DNA from: Burkholderiales bacterium
GTDB taxonomy: Bacteria > Pseudomonadota > Gammaproteobacteria > Burkholderiales > Burkholderiaceae_D
Assembly (NCBI GenBank): GCA_016200895.1
Contig: JACQDX010000140.1
Coordinates: 1-42,608, forward strand
DNA: 42,608 nucleotides
Direction of reading: 5' to 3'
Under the pieces are notes generated by a model, which saw only the letters and a program-made list of their open reading frames with translations, did not search any database and was not told where the DNA came from. A program made the translations under genes and the position numbers. Each line of letters starts with the position of its first letter. Within the stretch, counting starts at the first letter, position 1. Positions 24,500-33,953 of this stretch are shown here, piece after piece.

Positions 24500-27250
24500 A
24501 TGCTACATAATCCCCTACTGATACCCGCTGGCCCTCTATTCTGGCAACAGGCTGCTCAGGCTTTTTTGCGCGCAGCCAGAGAGCATGGCTGGGGGCGTGA
24601 GCGAGAACGGGATTTCTCTGCGGTACGGGTCATCGTGCCTACCTATCAGCATGCCCACCTTTTGTTAAGAGCATTGGGGACTGTATTGCAGGGTAATTTC
24701 ATCCCGCCACGCATACAAACCTTGTTTGCCTTGCTGGAAATGCAGGCACCTGATGCTGCGCTGCAAAATGATGGGGGTGGCGATGCCAGTGAAAGACTCA
24801 TGGGTTTGTATGCTGAACTACGGCAACATCCCTGGTTAAAGAAATTATTTGGTGCACGCCGTAATACTGACTTATTGCCACTGGCGCAGACCCTGTTGAC
24901 GCTGTCGGATGAATTGACAGCTGTATTATTGCCTACCGTCGGCAAAGACAAGAACAAGCTGGAAAAAGACTGGCAAGCCGCTCTGGCGCAATTACCCGCG
25001 CCTGCTCAGGCATTATTGTCAGAAGAAACGCAACTGGTATGGTCAGTCTGGCAGAGTCAGCTGGATGGCAGCGACCCGCAGGTAAAGCGCTATGCGCAGT
25101 TACTGCACATAGCCGCACAGGCCAGCGAGCCTTTACTATGGATAGCACCCACCTTGCCAAGTCCCATGGAGCAGGCTTTTTTACAAGCCTGGGCCAAGAA
25201 GCAAAGCGTATTGCAAATCAGCCTGGACTGGCGCGCGCATACCTTGCCACAGCCGTATTACCATGCATGGCCGGGTTTGCAGGATACGGGCAGCCAGCAT
25301 CAGCAAGCGCTGACTGAATATGTCGAGACATCCCATATACGCCTGTGCCGAGCCACTTCGCTGGAAGATGAGGCCGTGCAGGGCGCGCAAACCATCATCA
25401 ACTGGCTGCAGGCAGGCAAGCAAAGCGTGGCCGTGGTGGCGCAAGACCGCGTCGTGTCCCGCCGCATACGCGCCTTGCTGGAGCGCGCGCAGATCATGGT
25501 GGCCGATGAAACCGGCTGGAAGCTGTCTACCACCCGCGCTGCGGCTGCCATTGCCGCCTGGCTGGAAGTGGTGACCACGCGGGCCGATACTATGGCCTTG
25601 CTGGATTTTTTGAAATCGCCTTATCTGCTATGGAAAGACCCCGACAATACTGAGCCTGAGCAAGATGCTATTGCCGCCAAGGCAGATCTGGTTATGCGCA
25701 TAGAACTGGTTTTGCGCCGTGCCAATGTGCTGGGTGGTTGGGAATCGGTATTGGCCACGCTGGATGCGGGCAAGGATACCGGGCCAGCGAGCCGCTGGAT
25801 CCGGTCCATGGCCAGGCAGGCGGGCAATTTCACCGGCAGACGTAGCCTGTCTGAATGGAGCGCACTAAGCCTGCAAGTGTTCTTTGATCTCTCCATGTTC
25901 AATGCCTTCCAGGCAGACCCGGCTGGCGCGCAAATCCTACAATTGCTACAGAAATTGCAGCTTGCTTGTCAGGACTTGAAAACGCCATTCGCCTTTGCTG
26001 AGTGGCGTGCCCTGATGAATCTGCAACTGGAAAGTACGGCATTTGTGTTTGCACATACCGACAAGCGCGTCGTCATGTTGCCGCTGAATGGCGCACGCCT
26101 GCGTCCCTTTGATGCGGTGTTATTGGTTGGTGCAGATGCTTCCCACCTGCCATCGCAAGCCAGCGAGATTTTGTTTTTTGCGAATGCAGTCAGGCGTGAA
26201 TGTGGACTGGAAACCCGTGAGTCGCGCCAGCAACAGCAATTGCGCGACTTTGCGGAGCTCTTGCTGAGTAACACCGACGTCGTTTTATCCTGGCAGGGCA
26301 GCCTGAACGGCGAACATAATCCCGTCAGCCCCTGGCTGGAACAACTGGGTTTGACACTGGAGCGTACCCAGCAAGTGGTGCTGGACAGCCATCCTCTGGA
26401 TTTGCCAGCCAGGACCATGCAAGCCAGCACTCAGCATATGCCCACGCCTTCTGCGGCTGCGTTGCTGCCAGCGACTTTATCTGCCAGCGCCTACACCAGT
26501 CTGGTAGTCTGCCCTTACCAGTTTTTTGCCGGACGCATGCTGGGTTTGAGTGCCCTGGATGAGTTGTCTGATATGCCAGAAAAGCGTGACTATGGTGACT
26601 GGCTGCATGCCATTCTCAAGCGTTACCATGAAGAGTTGAAAGCCACTCAAGTCAACCAGCCAGACGTGGATAAAGAAGCCCTGTTGCATAACATATCTGC
26701 CGATTTTTTTGCCGATGTCTTGCAAAAGAGCCCGGCGGCACTAGCTTATAGCGTACGCTGGGATAAAGTCATCCCTGCCTATGTCGCCTGGATGCAGGCG
26801 CATGAAGAAGCTGGCTGGCATTTTGACATGGGTGAAATCAAGAATGAAAAGACGCTGGAATGGCAGGGTGGCCAGATCATGCTGAAAGGTCGCATAGACC
26901 GCATAGACAGAAATATGAATGGTGAAGTGGCAGTACTCGATTACAAGACTAAAAACCTGAATGACTTGCGCCGTAGGCTTAAGGAAGGTGAAGATCATCA
27001 ACTGCCGTTTTATGGTTTGCTGACGGATTTGCCTGTCAGCTCTGGTAGTTATGTGGCGCTGGAACTGAGTCAGGGCAAGGCCGGTGACGTAGCTGCCGAC
27101 GACTTTGATCGCTGGGTATCGGAGCTGGCACTGGCTATTAAAACGAGCATGGCCGCGATACAGAAAGGGTCAAGTTTGCCAGCCCATGGTGTAGAAGCAA
27201 ATTGCCAGTATTGTGAAATGCGTTGGCTATGCCGCAAGGGAGCATGGTGA
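24500..27250 (+). CDS. addB: AddB-type PD-(D/E)XK nuclease/inactive helicase subunit
   Basis: A protein of about 916 residues. The N-terminal two thirds resemble the helicase-like fold of AddB. The C-terminus is a RecB-type nuclease: the acidic-lysine motif DYK at 814-816 is preceded by KGRIDRID, and LPFYGLL follows. Four cysteines, C671 (VVCPYQFF) and C902, C905, C911 (C-x2-C-x5-C), form the iron-sulfur staple typical of AddB and Dna2-like nucleases. With AddA it resects double-strand breaks. The start is uncertain: 24500 is where family-like sequence (MLHNPLLIPAGPLFWQQ) begins, while a GTG at 24383 would add 39 residues. Its stop overlaps the addA start. Confidence 0.88.
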   Translation: MLHNPLLIPAGPLFWQQAAQAFLRAAREHGWGRERERDFSAVRVIVPTYQHAHLLLRALGTVLQGNFIPPRIQTLFALLEMQAPDAALQNDGGGDASERLMGLYAELRQHPWLKKLFGARRNTDLLPLAQTLLTLSDELTAVLLPTVGKDKNKLEKDWQAALAQLPAPAQALLSEETQLVWSVWQSQLDGSDPQVKRYAQLLHIAAQASEPLLWIAPTLPSPMEQAFLQAWAKKQSVLQISLDWRAHTLPQPYYHAWPGLQDTGSQHQQALTEYVETSHIRLCRATSLEDEAVQGAQTIINWLQAGKQSVAVVAQDRVVSRRIRALLERAQIMVADETGWKLSTTRAAAAIAAWLEVVTTRADTMALLDFLKSPYLLWKDPDNTEPEQDAIAAKADLVMRIELVLRRANVLGGWESVLATLDAGKDTGPASRWIRSMARQAGNFTGRRSLSEWSALSLQVFFDLSMFNAFQADPAGAQILQLLQKLQLACQDLKTPFAFAEWRALMNLQLESTAFVFAHTDKRVVMLPLNGARLRPFDAVLLVGADASHLPSQASEILFFANAVRRECGLETRESRQQQQLRDFAELLLSNTDVVLSWQGSLNGEHNPVSPWLEQLGLTLERTQQVVLDSHPLDLPARTMQASTQHMPTPSAAALLPATLSASAYTSLVVCPYQFFAGRMLGLSALDELSDMPEKRDYGDWLHAILKRYHEELKATQVNQPDVDKEALLHNISADFFADVLQKSPAALAYSVRWDKVIPAYVAWMQAHEEAGWHFDMGEIKNEKTLEWQGGQIMLKGRIDRIDRNMNGEVAVLDYKTKNLNDLRRRLKEGEDHQLPFYGLLTDLPVSSGSYVALELSQGKAGDVAADDFDRWVSELALAIKTSMAAIQKGSSLPAHGVEANCQYCEMRWLCRKGAW

Positions 27251-30200
27251 TGACCGAACCCATGCAACATCCACAGCAATACTCTCAGGCTTATGAAGTC
27301 AATGGTCAGGCTGTCAGTCACACCCACTTCACGGCAACTGCCTGTGACCCCAGCCATAGCGTCGTTGTCGAGGCTTGTGCTGGTAGTGGCAAGACCTGGT
27401 TGCTGGTGTCGCGCATGTTGCGGCTCTTGCTGGCAGGTGCTGAACCGGCAGAGTTATTGGCGATTACCTTTACCCGCAAGGCCGCTCAGGAAATGCGTGA
27501 GCGCCTGATGGATTTGCTGCACGAACTGGCACTGGCAGATATCGCCCATGTGCGGCAATTGCTGACTGAGCGTGGCATTGCCGAGGCTGACTTGCAGAAT
27601 GTCATACCGCTGGCGCGTGGCTTGTATGAAAAGGTCTTGTCCAGCCCGCAGTCACTCTCTCTTGATACTTTCCATAGCTGGTTTGGCCGCCTGATACAAC
27701 TGGCACCGCTGGCGTCTGGCGTGCCACATGGTTTTACCCTGGTGGAAGCCAGTGGTGATATACAGCGCGAAGCCTATGGCCAGCTCATGCAAATGCTGGC
27801 GCAGGAAGAGCACGCAGACATCAAAGAGGCACTGCTATTCCTGTATCAGGAAATTGGTGATTTCAACGCCAGGGAGATGCTGGAAGCATTTCTCGACAAG
27901 CGTGCAGAGTGGTGGGCCAGCAACCAGCAAATTGAACTGGGTGGTCCGCTGGACTGGTTGCGTGATTTGTGTGGTGCAGACCTGTATCAGGATGCGCGGC
28001 TCAGCATCTGGGAAGACGCCCAGCTATATCAGCGCATTGCCCACATGGCTCTGGTATTGGGGCAGGGCTCAAAAAATAACCAGACCAATGCCACCAAGAT
28101 TGAGCAAGGCCTGACTGAAGGCCCCAGCTTGGATGCCTTTGCCATGATTTGCGATGGCTTCATCAATGGCCAGGGCAATATCCGCTCACACAATGTCAAG
28201 GTCAAGGCGCTGATTGCGTCAATAGAAAAACACCTGGGCGTGGACCAGATCAATGCCTTTGAAGATGAATGCGAAGCGATAGTACAGGCGTTGAATCAAT
28301 TGCAAAAGCGCAGCGCCGAAAAAATGGTCATGCAAGTCAATGAAGCCTTGTTTGCTGTCGGCACGGCTTATCTTGAATGCTACCAAAGCCTGAAAGCAGA
28401 TCAGCGGGTATTTGATTTTGCTGACCTGGAGTGGCAGGCATATCGCCTGCTAAGCAACGAAGAATATGCAGCCTACTTGCATAGCCGCCTTGATGCGCGT
28501 TACAAGCATATCTTGCTTGATGAATTCCAGGATACCAATCCCCTGCAATGGGGCATAGTGCAAGCCTGGCTGGAAGCTTATGGTGACGATGGCACCAAGC
28601 CCAGCGTGTTTGTGGTGGGCGACCCCAAGCAGTCCATCTATCGTTTTCGTCGTGCTGAACCCAGGGTTTTCACCGCTGCACAAAATATGCTGGCGGCGCA
28701 GGGAGCCAGGGTTTTGCGCACCAACCAGACACGCAGGAATGCACCGGCGATTGTTGATGTACTCAATGTCAGCATGCATGGTAACCCGCTGTTTCATGCG
28801 CAAACAACCGCTTCTGACGCAGATGGTGCGGTGTGGCGTTTGCCATTGATAGGTGCGGTCTTGTCCGATGTTACTGATGAGATAGTCGAAGAAGTTGTGC
28901 CAGCGCGTTTTCCTCTACGCAATCCGTTGACGACGCCACTGGAAGAAGCAGAAAACCAGCAGCGCTATGAAGAAGGCAAGCAAGTCGCGCAAACCTTGCT
29001 GGCCATACGTGCCGGGCAGGGCGCAGATAGCTTTCACTGGAGCGACGTGATGTTACTGGTCAAGCGCCGCACGCATTTGTCTGCTTATGAAAAAGCCTTG
29101 CGCGAAGCAGGCATCCCCTTTGTCTCCAGCCGCCGTGGCGGTTTGCTGGATGCGCTGGAAGTGCTGGATTTGATCGCACTATTAAATTTCCTGATGACGC
29201 CAGGTGACAACCGTGCATTGGCGCATGTGTTAAAGTCACCCATCATGGTCGCCAGTGATGACGATCTGATTGCGCTGGCATTGCGTGATGAAGCGACATG
29301 GTGGAAGCGTTTGCTCGTTTTGCAGCAAGATGATTGTTATCCAGTTCTGCAACGCGCAGCAAAACTGTTACAACAATGGATGGTAGCTTCTTACTATTTG
29401 CCTGTGCATGATTTGCTGGATCGCATCCTGCATCAGGGTGAGGTCTTGCAGCGTTATGCGCAAGCGTCTTCGGGTGCGCAGCGTAGCCAGGTCATGGGCA
29501 ATATCCATAGTTTTACTGAATTGGCTTTGAATCTGGATGCAGGGCGTTATCCCAGTTTGCCAAAGTTTATCGCTGCCCTGGGTGCCTTGCGCCGTGGTGG
29601 TGATAGTGATGCACCTGATGAATCTACGGTGGATAGTGCGGCTGATGCTGTACGCATATTGACCATCCACAGTGCCAAGGGACTGGAAGCAAAGATAGTC
29701 GTCATGCTGGACGCCAATCACAGTGAGTCCATGAAAGACAGGATAGGTGTCCTGTGCCAATGGCCTTTGCAAGCAGGCGAGGAACGGCATTTTTCTGTGT
29801 TTGGTAAAAAAGACCAGCGCGGCGCTGCTCGCGACCGGTTTTTTGCACAGGAAGAAGCCCAGGCCACGCAAGAAAACTGGAATCTCTTATATGTTGCCAT
29901 CACACGCGCCAAGCAGGTATTGATACTTAGCGGTGTGCAGAATGGGAAAAAACAGCCTGTCCCTAGCTGGTACAGCTATCTGGATCATGTGGAAGAAAAA
30001 TTGCCGGATGCTGCTAGTGTTGAGAATGAAGTACAGCAGTATCAGTCATTCAGCATGGTGGTATTTGAGCCTCTTGCCATGCCCGCTGAAGAAGCGATCC
30101 TGGAAGTAAGCAGTGATGAACAGTTAGAAGGCATAGCCCTGCATACCTTGATGGAGCGTTTGAGCAATAACGCAAAGACCTGGCCCGTGGCAGTGCCAGA

Positions 30201-30564
30201 CGCAGAGACCATCGCAGCCTGGCTTCCTTGTTCCAGTGCGGTGGCAGCGGTAATACGTAAACAAGCTGAGTGTATATTCAGTAATTCTGCATTGCAGAAG
30301 TTCTATGATACTGCTGCATATATATATGCGCGCAATGAGATGGATGTGCTGGTCGAGCAGAAATTATTGCGTCTGGACAGGGTTGTGGTTTTTTCGCATG
30401 AAGTCTGGGTGCTGGACTACAAGCGTCAGCTTTTGCCCGGGCAAGAGGCAGGCTATCGTCAGCAAATGCTGGGCTATGTAGACGCCTTAAAGCAGGTATT
30501 TTCTGATAAAACTGTCCATGCTGCACTTATTTTGAGCGATGGCAGCCTGATAGACCTGCTCTGA
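27250..30564 (+). CDS. addA: AddA-type UvrD/Rep helicase-nuclease
   Basis: An SF1A helicase-nuclease of about 1104 residues. Walker A is ACAGSGKT at 42-49; ITFTRKAAQEMRERL (motif Ia), LLDEFQDTNP (D424, E425; Walker B), GDPKQSIYRFRRAEP (motif III), and LTIHSAKGLEAKIV and YVAITRAK (motifs V and VI) follow. The C-terminal nuclease core has VLDYKRQ with D1056 and K1058. It pairs with AddB in RecBCD-like break processing. The ATG at 27250 overlaps the addB stop (TGATG) and has AAGGGAG at a proper distance; ATGs at 27223 and 27244 are in frame. Confidence 0.93.
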   Translation: MTEPMQHPQQYSQAYEVNGQAVSHTHFTATACDPSHSVVVEACAGSGKTWLLVSRMLRLLLAGAEPAELLAITFTRKAAQEMRERLMDLLHELALADIAHVRQLLTERGIAEADLQNVIPLARGLYEKVLSSPQSLSLDTFHSWFGRLIQLAPLASGVPHGFTLVEASGDIQREAYGQLMQMLAQEEHADIKEALLFLYQEIGDFNAREMLEAFLDKRAEWWASNQQIELGGPLDWLRDLCGADLYQDARLSIWEDAQLYQRIAHMALVLGQGSKNNQTNATKIEQGLTEGPSLDAFAMICDGFINGQGNIRSHNVKVKALIASIEKHLGVDQINAFEDECEAIVQALNQLQKRSAEKMVMQVNEALFAVGTAYLECYQSLKADQRVFDFADLEWQAYRLLSNEEYAAYLHSRLDARYKHILLDEFQDTNPLQWGIVQAWLEAYGDDGTKPSVFVVGDPKQSIYRFRRAEPRVFTAAQNMLAAQGARVLRTNQTRRNAPAIVDVLNVSMHGNPLFHAQTTASDADGAVWRLPLIGAVLSDVTDEIVEEVVPARFPLRNPLTTPLEEAENQQRYEEGKQVAQTLLAIRAGQGADSFHWSDVMLLVKRRTHLSAYEKALREAGIPFVSSRRGGLLDALEVLDLIALLNFLMTPGDNRALAHVLKSPIMVASDDDLIALALRDEATWWKRLLVLQQDDCYPVLQRAAKLLQQWMVASYYLPVHDLLDRILHQGEVLQRYAQASSGAQRSQVMGNIHSFTELALNLDAGRYPSLPKFIAALGALRRGGDSDAPDESTVDSAADAVRILTIHSAKGLEAKIVVMLDANHSESMKDRIGVLCQWPLQAGEERHFSVFGKKDQRGAARDRFFAQEEAQATQENWNLLYVAITRAKQVLILSGVQNGKKQPVPSWYSYLDHVEEKLPDAASVENEVQQYQSFSMVVFEPLAMPAEEAILEVSSDEQLEGIALHTLMERLSNNAKTWPVAVPDAETIAAWLPCSSAVAAVIRKQAECIFSNSALQKFYDTAAYIYARNEMDVLVEQKLLRLDRVVVFSHEVWVLDYKRQLLPGQEAGYRQQMLGYVDALKQVFSDKTVHAALILSDGSLIDLL

Positions 30565-30678
30565 GAGAAAATTTACTCGTATAATTAAAGATCGCATTAA
30601 CATCGCATTATTGGCTGCCTTGTTGACTACCCTATTGACTACCTTAATGAATGCGTTGCATACCCCTTAAACTGAGAC

Positions 30679-30900
30679 ATGATGATTTCCGAATTCGAAT
30701 TGCTTGCTGAAAAAGTGAAACAGCTTGCCGTGCTGGCGCATACCCTGCGTAGCGAAAATGCCAGGTTGCGTAATGATGTGACGTCATTGATGACGCAAAA
30801 CACTGACTTGCAGCAACGCATGCATCAGGCCCATGATCGTGTCTCTGCCTTGCTGGCGCAGTTGCCGGCAGAAGTATTGAATGACAAGGAAGCGGCATGA
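30679..30900 (+). CDS. Small coiled-coil protein, ZapB-like (TIGR02449 family)
   Basis: A 73-residue protein that is almost entirely one heptad-rich helix (ISEFELLAEKVKQLAVLAHTLRSENARLRNDVTSLMTQNTDLQQRMHQA). Such proteins sit directly before zapA in many beta- and gamma-proteobacteria and are assumed to act at the division ring. Its end overlaps the zapA start by 4 nt. Tandem ATGs at 30679 and 30682 are both possible. Confidence 0.85.
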   Translation: MMISEFELLAEKVKQLAVLAHTLRSENARLRNDVTSLMTQNTDLQQRMHQAHDRVSALLAQLPAEVLNDKEAA

Positions 30901-31223
30901 GTGAAGTAAAAGTAATACAGGTGGATGTCAATATCATGGGCCAGAGCTACAAGCTCAGTTGCCGAGAAGGTGAAGACCGTGCCCTGCGTGAAGCTGCAGC
31001 CTACCTTGACGGCAAAATGTCGGCCATACGCGATGCAGCCAAAGTCAAGGGCACAGACAGGATAGCTGTCATGGCTGCTCTGAGCATGACAACCGAGTTA
31101 TTGGCAACCAAATCGCCCGAAGGCCCATTGTCTGGCTTGTCTCTGGCAGAGGTGAAGCAAAAGATCCAGGAAATGCATGAAAATATGGATCAGGCTTTGA
31201 CGCCGCAAGAAAAACTATTTTGA
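30897..31223 (+). CDS. zapA: Cell division protein ZapA
   Basis: A 108-residue ZapA: the N-terminal domain VDVNIMGQSYKLSCREGEDRALREAAAYLDGKM is the family signature, followed by a long C-terminal coiled coil. It promotes FtsZ filament bundling at mid-cell. It overlaps the preceding coiled-coil gene (ATGA) and is followed by the 6S RNA gene, an order conserved in proteobacteria. Confidence 0.95.
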   Translation: MSEVKVIQVDVNIMGQSYKLSCREGEDRALREAAAYLDGKMSAIRDAAKVKGTDRIAVMAALSMTTELLATKSPEGPLSGLSLAEVKQKIQEMHENMDQALTPQEKLF

Positions 31224-31289
31224 TCTGTCACCTTATTATTTAATTTAATCAAAATAGCTAGCGACGCGCAGGCATTTCGGGGTACACTT

Positions 31290-31471
31290 TAGATCCCTGC
31301 CGTGTTCGCCAATGCCATATATTCCTTGAACCATTTATGTGCATAGGCCGTGGAAAATTATTCGATGGGTGTGAGCGTCGCTAGTCCGATGAACCCGAAA
31401 TTGAATTGACTATGGCCAACTTGAACCGCTTAGGTTCAGGATGCCGGCATAGCGGCATCGGTGGGGACTTA
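31290..31471 (+). ncRNA. ssrS: 6S RNA
   Basis: Lies directly after zapA, as in E. coli and other proteobacteria. The 5' end TCCCTGCCG (31294-31302) pairs with CGGTGGGGA (31459-31467) to close the long rod. The 3' half has the typical CTTGAACC...GGTTCA hairpin and GCCGGCATAGCGGCATC stretch, as in known 6S RNAs. A -10-like TACACT lies at 31283-31288. 6S RNA mimics an open promoter and holds sigma70 RNA polymerase in stationary phase. Ends are estimated to within about 5 nt. Confidence 0.88.
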
Positions 31472-31476
31472 TTCTG

Positions 31477-31510
31477 AACGGCTGTCATTTTTATGGCAGC
31501 CGTTTTTTTA
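31477..31510 (+). terminator. Rho-independent terminator after 6S RNA
   Basis: Stem AACGGCTGTC/GGCAGCCGTT (31477-31486 with 31495-31504; one G-T pair), loop ATTTTTAT, then a run of T. It ends the 6S precursor. Confidence 0.9.
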
Positions 31511-31598
31511 TGCCTGATCAATTCACGATGTTTATCGTGTTGATGTCGTGGTTACATAAATGTGCGACAATTTCCTTTTGAATTTGCAGATGTTCAAC

Positions 31599-32060
31599 AT
31601 GGCATATTGGTTGATGAAGTCTGAGCCGGATGAGATCAGTATTGACGATGTCCTGGCATTACCCAGCATCCCCTGGTTTGGCGTGCGCAATTACCAGGCG
31701 CGTAATTTCATGCGTGATGGCATGCGGGTTGGTGACGGTGTGCTGTTTTACCATTCCAGTTGCGCTGAACCTGGCATTGCTGGCCTGGCGGAAGTAGCCA
31801 GCACAGCTTATCCCGATCACACCCAGTTTGAAAAGGACAGCAAATACTTTGATCCCAAAGCGACGCAAGAAACCCCACGCTGGATGATGGTGGATGTCAA
31901 AGCCAAACGTAAAACCCGCTTGCTGAGCCTGGCAGAACTCAGGACTTATCCTGAACTGGCAGATATGACGGTTTTGCAAAAAGGCAGCCGCCTGTCTATT
32001 ACACCAGTCAAGCCAGATGAGTGGCGCTTTATCCAAAAACTATTGAAGGAATCGGCTTGA
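31599..32060 (+). CDS. EVE domain protein
   Basis: A 153-residue protein filling the EVE (PUA-like) fold: MAYWLMKSEPDEISIDDV, then WFGVRNYQARNFMRDGMRVGDGVLFYHSSC, GLAEVASTAYPD and WMMVDVKAK. EVE proteins bind modified bases in nucleic acids; the housekeeping version beside zapA has no firm role. The start at 31599 is where family homology begins; in-frame ATG codons at 31560 and 31590 lie upstream. It ends overlapping the ybiB start. Confidence 0.92.
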   Translation: MAYWLMKSEPDEISIDDVLALPSIPWFGVRNYQARNFMRDGMRVGDGVLFYHSSCAEPGIAGLAEVASTAYPDHTQFEKDSKYFDPKATQETPRWMMVDVKAKRKTRLLSLAELRTYPELADMTVLQKGSRLSITPVKPDEWRFIQKLLKESA

Positions 32061-33058
32061 AATTCTCTCCGTTCACCACAAATCCTGCTACTGAATCGAC
32101 CGAAGCTTTAGCCGCAGCCAAATTCATCAAGGAAATTGGTCGCGGTAAAGACGGCGCACGCAGTATGACGCAGGTAGATGCGGCGATGTTATATACAGCA
32201 ATGCTGGCCGGGCGGGTCTCCGATCTGGAACTTGGCGGTATCTTGCTGTCCATGCGCATCAAGGGTGAATCCATAGAAGAAATTTCTGGTTTCCTGCAGG
32301 CGGCGCAGCCCTATATTTTGCCGCTGCAAGCACCTGGAGATAGCCCTTATGCTCCGGTAGTGATACCCACATATAACGGCGCGCGCAAGAAAGCCAATCT
32401 GACACCCTTGCTGGCTTTGCTGCTGGCGCGGCGTGGCGTGCCTGTGCTGGTACATGGCGTGCGCACAGATACCGGGCGTATCGCTACTGCTGAGATATTC
32501 CAGGCCCTGGGTTTGCCATTGGTAACAAGCGTGGAGCAAGTGCTGGAACAGCTACAGCAAAAGCAGCCTGCTTTTATGCCCATTGATGCATTATCACCTG
32601 CTATGGCACATTTGCTGAGTCTGCGCCGTATTCTGGGCGTACGCAATTCTACCCATACCCTGGTCAAGCTCTTGCAACCCTTTGTCGTACCCGCCCTGCG
32701 CCTGAGTTCTTATACTCACCCCGAATATCTGTTGATGCTGCAAGACTACTTTTCACGCTGCGCTCCAGCGGAGGCTGGGGATGTGTTCCTCATGCGCGGT
32801 ACGGAAGGGGAGGCAGTTGCCAGCACTGGCCGTGCCCAGCAGATAGACTGGTTTCATGCGGGGCAGGGTACTACCCTGGTGCCTGCACAGCAAGAGCCTT
32901 TGGCCGAAGTACCGGCAGTGCCCGACAGCATAGACGCTGCCACGACCGCTGCATGGATCAGCGCAGTGCTGGCAGGTGACATCGCCGTGCCTGAAAATAT
33001 TGCTGCACAAGTTGAGCATTGCATCAGCATCGCTCAACGTTTGCGACAACAAAGTTAG
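32057..33058 (+). CDS. ybiB: YbiB family DNA-binding protein (TrpD2)
   Basis: A 333-residue member of the anthranilate-phosphoribosyltransferase-fold family (glycosyl transferase family 3). It has the N-terminal helical domain FIKEIGRGKDGARSMTQ ... LELGGILLSMRIKGES and the catalytic-fold remnant LLARRGVPVLVHG, but not the trpD GTGGD motif. E. coli YbiB binds nucleic acids without known enzyme activity. I choose a TTG start at 32057, inside the EVE stop (TTGA): GAAGGA lies 6 nt before it, and E. coli YbiB begins at the matching place. A GTG at 32021 would add 12 residues over the EVE gene. Confidence 0.88.
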   Translation: MKFSPFTTNPATESTEALAAAKFIKEIGRGKDGARSMTQVDAAMLYTAMLAGRVSDLELGGILLSMRIKGESIEEISGFLQAAQPYILPLQAPGDSPYAPVVIPTYNGARKKANLTPLLALLLARRGVPVLVHGVRTDTGRIATAEIFQALGLPLVTSVEQVLEQLQQKQPAFMPIDALSPAMAHLLSLRRILGVRNSTHTLVKLLQPFVVPALRLSSYTHPEYLLMLQDYFSRCAPAEAGDVFLMRGTEGEAVASTGRAQQIDWFHAGQGTTLVPAQQEPLAEVPAVPDSIDAATTAAWISAVLAGDIAVPENIAAQVEHCISIAQRLRQQS

Positions 33059-33072
33059 GAACTATATTCGTC

Positions 33073-33606
33073 ATGGAAGCCGATGCAGCAGAGATGAATC
33101 TCAGTGTGCGCGAAGATCCGCGTTTGCGTAAGGTATTGCGTTTTCTTGGGAATATAGGCATCACGGTTATTGAACGCGAACTGGAGCATGCGACGTTTTT
33201 GCCTGGCCTTGATCTGGGGCCTGCTTGCATTTATGTTGATTATGACAAGCTCAAATATCCTGGTGATATGGTGCATGAAGCGGGACATCTGGCGGTGACG
33301 CCATCTGCCAATCGTGCATTGATAGGAAGTGATCAGCAGGATAAAGACTGGCCGCCACAAGGTGAAGAAATCGCAGCCATTTTGTGGTCACTGGCTGTGG
33401 CCAGGGAACTTGATTTGCCGCTGGATTTTGTGTTTCATGATAATGGGTATAAAGATGACTCAAGCTGGCTGATAGAAACTTTTGAATCGGGTAATTTCAT
33501 CGGCTTGCCGTTCTTGGAATGGGCGGGTTTGAGTTTGGGAGCGGTGCGGGCGGGGAAGGAGGATAAGCCCGCGTTTCCCAAGATGTTGAGGTGGATGCGG
33601 GAATAG
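33073..33606 (+). CDS. HEAGH-motif protein of unknown function
   Basis: A 177-residue protein I cannot assign to a named family. It carries HEAGH at 68-72 (DMVHEAGHLAVTP), the HExxH zinc-peptidase pattern, with possible third-ligand acids further on (EEIAAILWSLAVARELDLP, residues ~97-115). No signal peptide or membrane helix is visible. It starts 15 nt after the ybiB stop, so the two may be co-transcribed. The start is chosen at 33073; an in-frame ATG at 33019 overlaps ybiB. A metallopeptidase fold is plausible; the substrate is unknown. Confidence 0.75.
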   Translation: MEADAAEMNLSVREDPRLRKVLRFLGNIGITVIERELEHATFLPGLDLGPACIYVDYDKLKYPGDMVHEAGHLAVTPSANRALIGSDQQDKDWPPQGEEIAAILWSLAVARELDLPLDFVFHDNGYKDDSSWLIETFESGNFIGLPFLEWAGLSLGAVRAGKEDKPAFPKMLRWMRE

Positions 33607-33730
33607 CTCGGGGTTTATTTTTTTGTGTTGTGTTATGAAGTTGAGCGTTGGAGCATAGTTCATGATCTTACGTTAAGGTGCTTCACAGAATTGGATGGCT
33701 AGCAAATTAGGGGCAATTTCATTGATCGTC

Positions 33731-33755
33731 ATTCCAGCGTGGTTTTAGCTGGAAT
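33731..33755. repeat. REP-like hairpin
   Basis: Arms ATTCCAGC (33731-33738) and GCTGGAAT (33748-33755) around a 9-nt loop, preceded by GTC and followed by CCAG, as in the common 'GTCATTCCAGC...GCTGGAATCCAG' intergenic elements. Confidence 0.65.
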
Positions 33756-33953
33756 CCAGAGGGGTTCGTAGTACGCCGAGAGGCTATTTATTTCAGGCTC
33801 GTGGGATTTTACGAATTAGATTTTCAAATACCTGCACACGTAATTTAAGATCGCGGGCTGGTGGTAGACCGGCAGCTACTCCCTTTTCTTGTTTCGCCAA
33901 GAAAAGGAAGCAAAAGAAGGCGCCCCAGGCGTAGCCGCCCCTTAAAGGGGTTC

